Shown one piece after another: positions 60,484 through 64,000 of a stretch of DNA of 64,000 nt; positions within the stretch are counted from its first letter, which is position 1, and each line of letters opens with the position of its first letter. The position numbers and the translations under genes are program-made. Location of the stretch: assembly GCF_004791585.1 (NCBI RefSeq), contig NZ_SRUU01000026.1, positions 1-64,000 on the forward strand. The letters run 5' to 3'. This stretch comes from Mesorhizobium sp. M1C.F.Ca.ET.210.01.1.1. GTDB lineage: Bacteria > Pseudomonadota > Alphaproteobacteria > Rhizobiales > Rhizobiaceae. Below the pieces are notes generated by a model. It did not search any database. It had not been told where the DNA came from and worked only from the letters and a program-made list of their open reading frames with translations.

Positions 60484-60939
60484 TCAGGCGTGCATGCGGG
60501 CGCCCTTGGTGATCTTGTCGACCAGCTTCTTTTCGGCGCGCAGCGCGATGCCGACCACCCTGGCGCCGTCGGGCTCGAATTCGGCAAAGACGGCGCGGTT
60601 GGCCACGTCATGGCCGGTCGCGAACATTTCCTCGACATAAGCCGATGTCGTGACGCCACGCTCCAAGGCCCGGCGGTGGATCGCGGCAAGCGCCGGCCCG
60701 TCCGCCGAAAGCACGATGACGGGCTGGATCGAGAGCGGATTGAAAAGATTGCCGGCGCGGTCGCGATAGGGCTCGCCGATGATCTCGGGAAATTGCGCGA
60801 CGATGCCGCTGGTCAGGAAAGCGGTGACGTTGAGCTTCTGCCAGACGGCGAGGTCTTCCCTCAGCACGATTGCAAATTTCGTGTCGAACACCAAATTGAG
60901 ACTCCGGATGAGGTCCAAGAAGGGCATGTGATGGCGCAT
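60484..60939 (-). CDS. DUF2000 family protein
   Basis: 151 residues. The conserved start FDTKFAIVLREDLAVWQKLNVTAFL and the middle PVIVLSADGPALAAIHRRALERG are those of DUF2000, a small alpha/beta family with a peptidyl-tRNA-hydrolase-like fold. Function unknown. The ATG at 60939 overlaps the start of the divergent AraC gene; an inner ATG at 60927 would avoid this. The pair is probably regulator and target. Confidence 0.8.
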   Translation of the reverse strand: MRHHMPFLDLIRSLNLVFDTKFAIVLREDLAVWQKLNVTAFLTSGIVAQFPEIIGEPYRDRAGNLFNPLSIQPVIVLSADGPALAAIHRRALERGVTTSAYVEEMFATGHDVANRAVFAEFEPDGARVVGIALRAEKKLVDKITKGARMHA

Positions 60940-61806
60940 GGTCTAGGCGATGAGGCGCTGGAGGGTCTTGAACGTTCGTGCGCGGACGACGACCGGATCG
61001 TTTCAGCGCCCGGCGTTACCGGCCTCGAACGCATCGAGGCGCGCTTCCACGGCAATGCGTTCGAGCTGCACCGCCACGACACCTATGCCATCGGGGTCAC
61101 GCTCGATGGCGTGCAACGCTTCCACTATCGCGGTGCGCTTCAACACAGCCTGCCCGGCCAGGCGATCGTGCTGCATCCCGACGAGTTGCATGACGGCGGC
61201 GCCGGCACCGAGGACGGATTGCGCTACCGGATCCTCTATCTGGAGCCGTCGCTGTTGCTCGACTGCCTCAACGGCGCGCCGCTACCTTTCGTGCGGGATG
61301 CCGTGGTGAGCGACCCGGCCTTACGCGACACGCTGCTGTCGGCCCTGGCGCCGCTGGACGAGGAGCTCGACGACCTGTTCGTCGCCGATTTCATCGCGCA
61401 ACTGGCGCAGCAATTGAAGCGCCATGCCGGACAGCCGGCAAAATCGATGGGAAAGACGGCGTGGCGGGCCGCGGCCCTTGCACGCGACTATCTCGAAGAC
61501 AATGCTGAGCGGCCGGTACGCTCCGCCGAGCTGGAGGCCGTCACCGGCCTCGACCGCTATGCGCTGTCACGCCATTTCCGCGCGACCTATTCGACCAGCC
61601 CGCATCGCTTCCTTGTGATGCGCCGGCTGCAGCGGGCACGGCGCATGATCGAAGCGGGAGAGCCGCTCGCCGAAACGGCTGTTGCGGCCGGCTTCAGCGA
61701 CCAGAGCCACTTCAACCGGCATTTCAAGAAGGCGTTCGGGCTGACGCCGGGACGCTGGGCGGCGCTGGTGCGCGGCGTAACCGCGACGCGCAGCGTCGCG
61801 CTTTAA
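60931..61806 (+). CDS. AraC-family transcriptional regulator with cupin sensor domain
   Basis: 291 residues from the ATG at 60931, with AAGGG upstream. The N-terminal AraC-binding cupin has FELHRHDTYAIGVTLDGVQRFHYRG and LHPDELHDGGAG. The C-terminal double helix-turn-helix has SAELEAVTGLDRYALSRHFRATY and AVAAGFSDQSHFNRHFKKAFGLTPGRW. It probably controls the divergent DUF2000 gene; their start codons overlap. Its stop overlaps the convergent MarR stop by three bases. Confidence 0.88.
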   Translation: MAHGLGDEALEGLERSCADDDRIVSAPGVTGLERIEARFHGNAFELHRHDTYAIGVTLDGVQRFHYRGALQHSLPGQAIVLHPDELHDGGAGTEDGLRYRILYLEPSLLLDCLNGAPLPFVRDAVVSDPALRDTLLSALAPLDEELDDLFVADFIAQLAQQLKRHAGQPAKSMGKTAWRAAALARDYLEDNAERPVRSAELEAVTGLDRYALSRHFRATYSTSPHRFLVMRRLQRARRMIEAGEPLAETAVAAGFSDQSHFNRHFKKAFGLTPGRWAALVRGVTATRSVAL

Positions 61807-62273
61807 TCATCCAGTTCGGCGTCGTCGTCGATGAGGACCAGTTCCTCGTTCGAGAGATTGGCCTCTACGCGGGCAAGCAGCTTGAACAGCGCTTTCTGGT
61901 CTTTCTTGTCCAGGCCTTTCAGCGCCTGCTTCTCGGTCTTCTTGACCGACTTTTCGATGGCGCGGATGGTTTCGCGGCCGGCATCGGTGAGGAAGATGTG
62001 GGCCTGGCGGGCATCGGCATTGGAGGCGCGCTTTTCGAGAAAACCCTGGGCCTGCAGCCGGTTGATGGTCTTGGTGATGGTCGGCGGACGCACGCCGAGC
62101 TTGCCGGCGAGATTGCCCGGCGTCTGGCCGTCCTCGCGATCCAACGCCAGCATGATCTGGTCCTGGCCGGCATAGAAGCCGTGCGCCAGAAGCCGCGACG
62201 CAAGTGCCGTTCGCGCCAGCCGCGCCGCCGAATGCAGCCGGCTCATTGTCGCTGTCTTGTCCGCCTTGGCCAT
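61803..62273 (-). CDS. MarR-family transcriptional regulator
   Basis: 156 residues from the ATG at 62273, with GAGGGA upstream. The winged helix holds QTPGNLAGKLGVRPPTITKTINRLQAQGFLEKRASNADARQAHIFLT, spanning about 60-110 in several blocks. A Lys-rich helix (KSVKKTEKQALKGLDKKDQKA) and an acidic end (LVLIDDDAELDD) follow. MarR proteins respond to small phenolic or oxidative signals. The target is not evident; the adjacent genes are convergent AraC and divergent CobW. Confidence 0.87.
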   Translation of the reverse strand: MAKADKTATMSRLHSAARLARTALASRLLAHGFYAGQDQIMLALDREDGQTPGNLAGKLGVRPPTITKTINRLQAQGFLEKRASNADARQAHIFLTDAGRETIRAIEKSVKKTEKQALKGLDKKDQKALFKLLARVEANLSNEELVLIDDDAELDD

Positions 62274-62652
62274 GGTCGTTCCCTCTTCGGCCGAACCGGA
62301 GAGGACAGCATAGAGGCTGTCCGACGGCTGGCAAATGACGATTTCAAGAGTCCGGCTTGCAAAACGCTTTGCCGGCAAGCATTGCGGTGCCCGCGCAGGT
62401 GATGCCAGATGTTTATTTCAGTTAGATGACAAACGACTTTTGACCCGGCGAGATTCACAGCGGGAAGCCGGCCAGCGGTGAGGCGACGCACAGGCAAGCC
62501 CTCGGCGCGGCCGCTTCGAGCATCCCTGCTCCAGCCTCGCCGCGTGCCCCGACCAGGGACCGCTGGCCCATCGGTTTGGCGCGTGCAAAAGCGCAACTCA
62601 CACCCTATATGAGGCCGACAAATCCTTTAGGCACAGATTTTCGAGGCAAGCC
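62274..62652. other. Divergent intergenic region between marR-type and cobW-type genes
   Basis: 379 bases. Around 62411-62434 an AT-richer stretch is flanked by GTTT and AAAC and may hold the MarR promoter or operator. The remainder is GC-rich without recognisable genes, and I see no Zur-type box before the CobW gene. Confidence 0.35.
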
Positions 62653-63702
62653 ATGAGCGATGCACAGACGCAGATCCCCGTAACCGTTCTCACCGGCTAT
62701 CTCGGCGCCGGCAAGACGACGCTGCTCAACCGCATCCTGTCGGAGAACCACGGCAAGCGTTACGCCGTCATCGTCAACGAGTTCGGCGAGATAGGCATCG
62801 ATAACGACCTGATCGTCGAATCCGACGAGGAAATCTACGAGATGAACAATGGCTGCGTGTGCTGCACGGTGCGCGGCGACCTGATCCGCGTCGTCGAGGG
62901 CCTGATGCGGCGGCCCGGCCGCTTCGACGCCATCGTGGTGGAAACCACGGGCCTCGCGGACCCGGTACCGGTGGCGCAGACCTTCTTCATGGACGACGAT
63001 GTGCGCTCCAAGACCAAGCTCGACGCGGTGGTGGCGCTGGTCGACGCCAAGCACCTGCCGCTCAGGCTGAAGGATTCCAAGGAGGCCGAGGACCAGATCG
63101 CCTTCGCCGACGTCGTGGTGCTGAACAAGACCGACCTCGTCACGCCCGAAGAGCTCGAGAAGGTCGAGGCGACGATCCGCGCCATCAACCCGGCGGCGAG
63201 GATCCATCGCACCGAGCGCGCCGGCGTGGCGCTCGGCGAGGTGCTCGACCGCGGCGCCTTCGATCTGTCGCGCGCGCTGGAGAACGACCCGCATTTCCTC
63301 GAGGCGCACGACCACGATCATGACCACCACGATCATGATCACGACCACCATCACCACGATCACGATGGGCACCATCACCACGACCACCCGTCCGACATCC
63401 ATGACGTGTCGGTGAAGTCGGTATCTTTGCGCGGCGGCGAGATGGACCCGAAGAAATTCTTCCCCTGGATCGAGAAGGTGACCCAGATGGAAGGGCCCAA
63501 CATCCTCAGGCTGAAGGGCATCATCGCGCTCAAGGGCGACGACGAGCGCTATGTCCTGCAAGGCGTGCACATGATCCTCGAGGGCGACCACCAGCGCGCC
63601 TGGAAGGATGGCGAGAAGCACGAGAGCCGGCTGGTGTTCATCGGCCGCGATCTCGACGAAGAGCGGCTCCGCAAGAGTTTTGAAGCCTGCCAGGCGGCTT
63701 GA
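62653..63702 (+). CDS. COG0523 CobW-family GTPase, putative zinc metallochaperone with His-rich segment
   Basis: 349 residues. The P-loop is GYLGAGKTT at 15-23, the metal-binding CxCC motif is GCVCCTVRGD with Cys68, 70 and 71, and the G4 motif is NKTDL near 158. Between the GTPase and the CobW_C domain lies a His/Asp run of about 35 residues (219-252), in which nearly every second residue is His. That fits zinc-chaperone members (YeiR/ZagA type) rather than cobalamin synthesis. It probably delivers zinc under limitation. Confidence 0.88.
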   Translation: MSDAQTQIPVTVLTGYLGAGKTTLLNRILSENHGKRYAVIVNEFGEIGIDNDLIVESDEEIYEMNNGCVCCTVRGDLIRVVEGLMRRPGRFDAIVVETTGLADPVPVAQTFFMDDDVRSKTKLDAVVALVDAKHLPLRLKDSKEAEDQIAFADVVVLNKTDLVTPEELEKVEATIRAINPAARIHRTERAGVALGEVLDRGAFDLSRALENDPHFLEAHDHDHDHHDHDHDHHHHDHDGHHHHDHPSDIHDVSVKSVSLRGGEMDPKKFFPWIEKVTQMEGPNILRLKGIIALKGDDERYVLQGVHMILEGDHQRAWKDGEKHESRLVFIGRDLDEERLRKSFEACQAA

Positions 63703-63719
63703 TTTCCTGACCTTCAGGC

Positions 63720-63895
63720 GTTAGCGCTGCCCCCTCTTTCCTTCTCCATTTGTGGGAGAAGGTGGCCGAGCGAAGCTCGGTCGGATGAGGGGCGCTCCGG
63801 CTTGGCGATGATGGCACTTTGGCCAACACCCTCATCCGTCTTGGCGCTGCGCGCCAATCCACCTTCTCCCACAAAGGGAGGAGGTGGAGCCACAC
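63720..63895. repeat. Palindromic intergenic repeat after the CobW gene
   Basis: CCTTCTCCATTTGTGGGAGAAGGTGG near the left pairs with CCACCTTCTCCCACAAAGGGAGGAGG near the right. Internal hairpins include GGCCGAGCGAAGCTCGGTC and TTGGCGCTGCGCGCCAA. Words such as CCTCATCCG recur in the element at 9250-9460. It is a dispersed REP-like sequence. Confidence 0.65.
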
Positions 63896-63935
63896 CTAGC
63901 TGCGTCGGCTTCGTGATCACGAATGGACTATCCAT

Positions 63936-64000
63936 ATGCCCACAGTCGCCCCGCTTGATCTCGAAGGCCATTGCGTCGCCGCCGTCTTCCTCGCCGACGT
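63936..64000 (+). CDS. Start of a gene cut by the window edge, possibly a WD40-repeat protein
   Basis: An ATG at 63936 opens a frame reading MPTVAPLDLEGHCVAAVFLA to the window end. In Rhizobiales a WD40-repeat gene often follows the CobW-type zinc GTPase and starts similarly, so this is my guess. Only 21 residues are visible, which does not prove it. Confidence 0.45.
   Translation, partial: MPTVAPLDLEGHCVAAVFLAD

Noticed and set aside
63305..63390. Tandem repeat or CRISPR-like array of CACGAC/CATGAC units
   Set aside because: The periodicity comes from His and Asp codons inside the CobW reading frame, with no spacers.

Overview
The window is high-GC DNA with alphaproteobacterial gene content, most like Mesorhizobium or a close Rhizobiales relative. 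The reasons are the aroA-cmk-rpsA order with a divergent TIGR02300 acidic protein, the split transhydrogenase pntA-pntAB-pntB behind an aa3-type oxidase subunit IV, many ABC and TRAP uptake systems, a fused indolepyruvate ferredoxin oxidoreductase, a CtrA-type site, and about 100-nt RIME-like double-palindrome repeats. No phage, plasmid-transfer or CRISPR locus is visible. The only mobile DNA is the 3' end of an IS630-type transposase at the left edge. All assignments come from reading the sequence; no database search was run.

Layout. 1-3.3 kb: IS630 end, O-antigen ligase/polymerase and a GT4 glycosyltransferase, probably the edge of a surface polysaccharide locus. 3.6-6.3 kb: DUF1349 protein, an aldehyde dehydrogenase behind a perfect GntR-type palindrome, and a small membrane protein. 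6.4-12.7 kb: one minus-strand operon holding a FadR-type regulator, a PLP transsulfuration-family enzyme and a complete sugar-type ABC importer, with a matching operator upstream. 12.8-14.6 kb: two divergent DJ-1/GlxA-type genes, both broken by single-base losses. 14.6-21.2 kb: DUF2161 protein, lipoprotein, tRNA-Ala(GGC), TIGR02300 protein, aroA, cmk and rpsA, the last with a foldable leader. 21.2-30 kb: SDR, then a divergent locus with a 2-ketoacid decarboxylase-like TPP enzyme, a TetR regulator and a guanidino-group hydrolase on one side and a basic-amino-acid ABC importer plus an Ldh-family dehydrogenase on the other; I read this as uptake and breakdown of arginine or a related guanidino compound.

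30-40 kb: NDUFA9-like protein, cytochrome P450 divergent from an FMN reductase, gyrB, the transhydrogenase operon and cytochrome oxidase subunit IV. 40-50 kb: alpha/beta hydrolase, DUF3096 peptide, FeeM-like N-acyltransferase, GGDEF-EAL protein, fused indolepyruvate oxidoreductase, and a lipoprotein with a CGNR regulator divergent from an orphan LivH permease. 51-57 kb: TRAP transporter with a zinc alcohol dehydrogenase and a convergent binding protein, a PuuD-type amidohydrolase and an Inh-like secreted protein. 57-64 kb: lacI-2-hydroxyacid dehydrogenase operon, EamA exporter, DUF2000 and AraC genes with overlapping divergent starts, MarR regulator, His-rich CobW GTPase, and the start of a further gene at the right edge.

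The points most worth a second look are the ABC operon with a PLP enzyme at its head, the guanidino-compound locus, the CGNR-LivH pair with a long inverted repeat, the multi-branched rpsA leader, the FeeM-like gene beside a c-di-GMP protein, the three clustered frameshifts, and the covarying RIME-like repeat, one copy of which supplies the last codons of a TetR gene.
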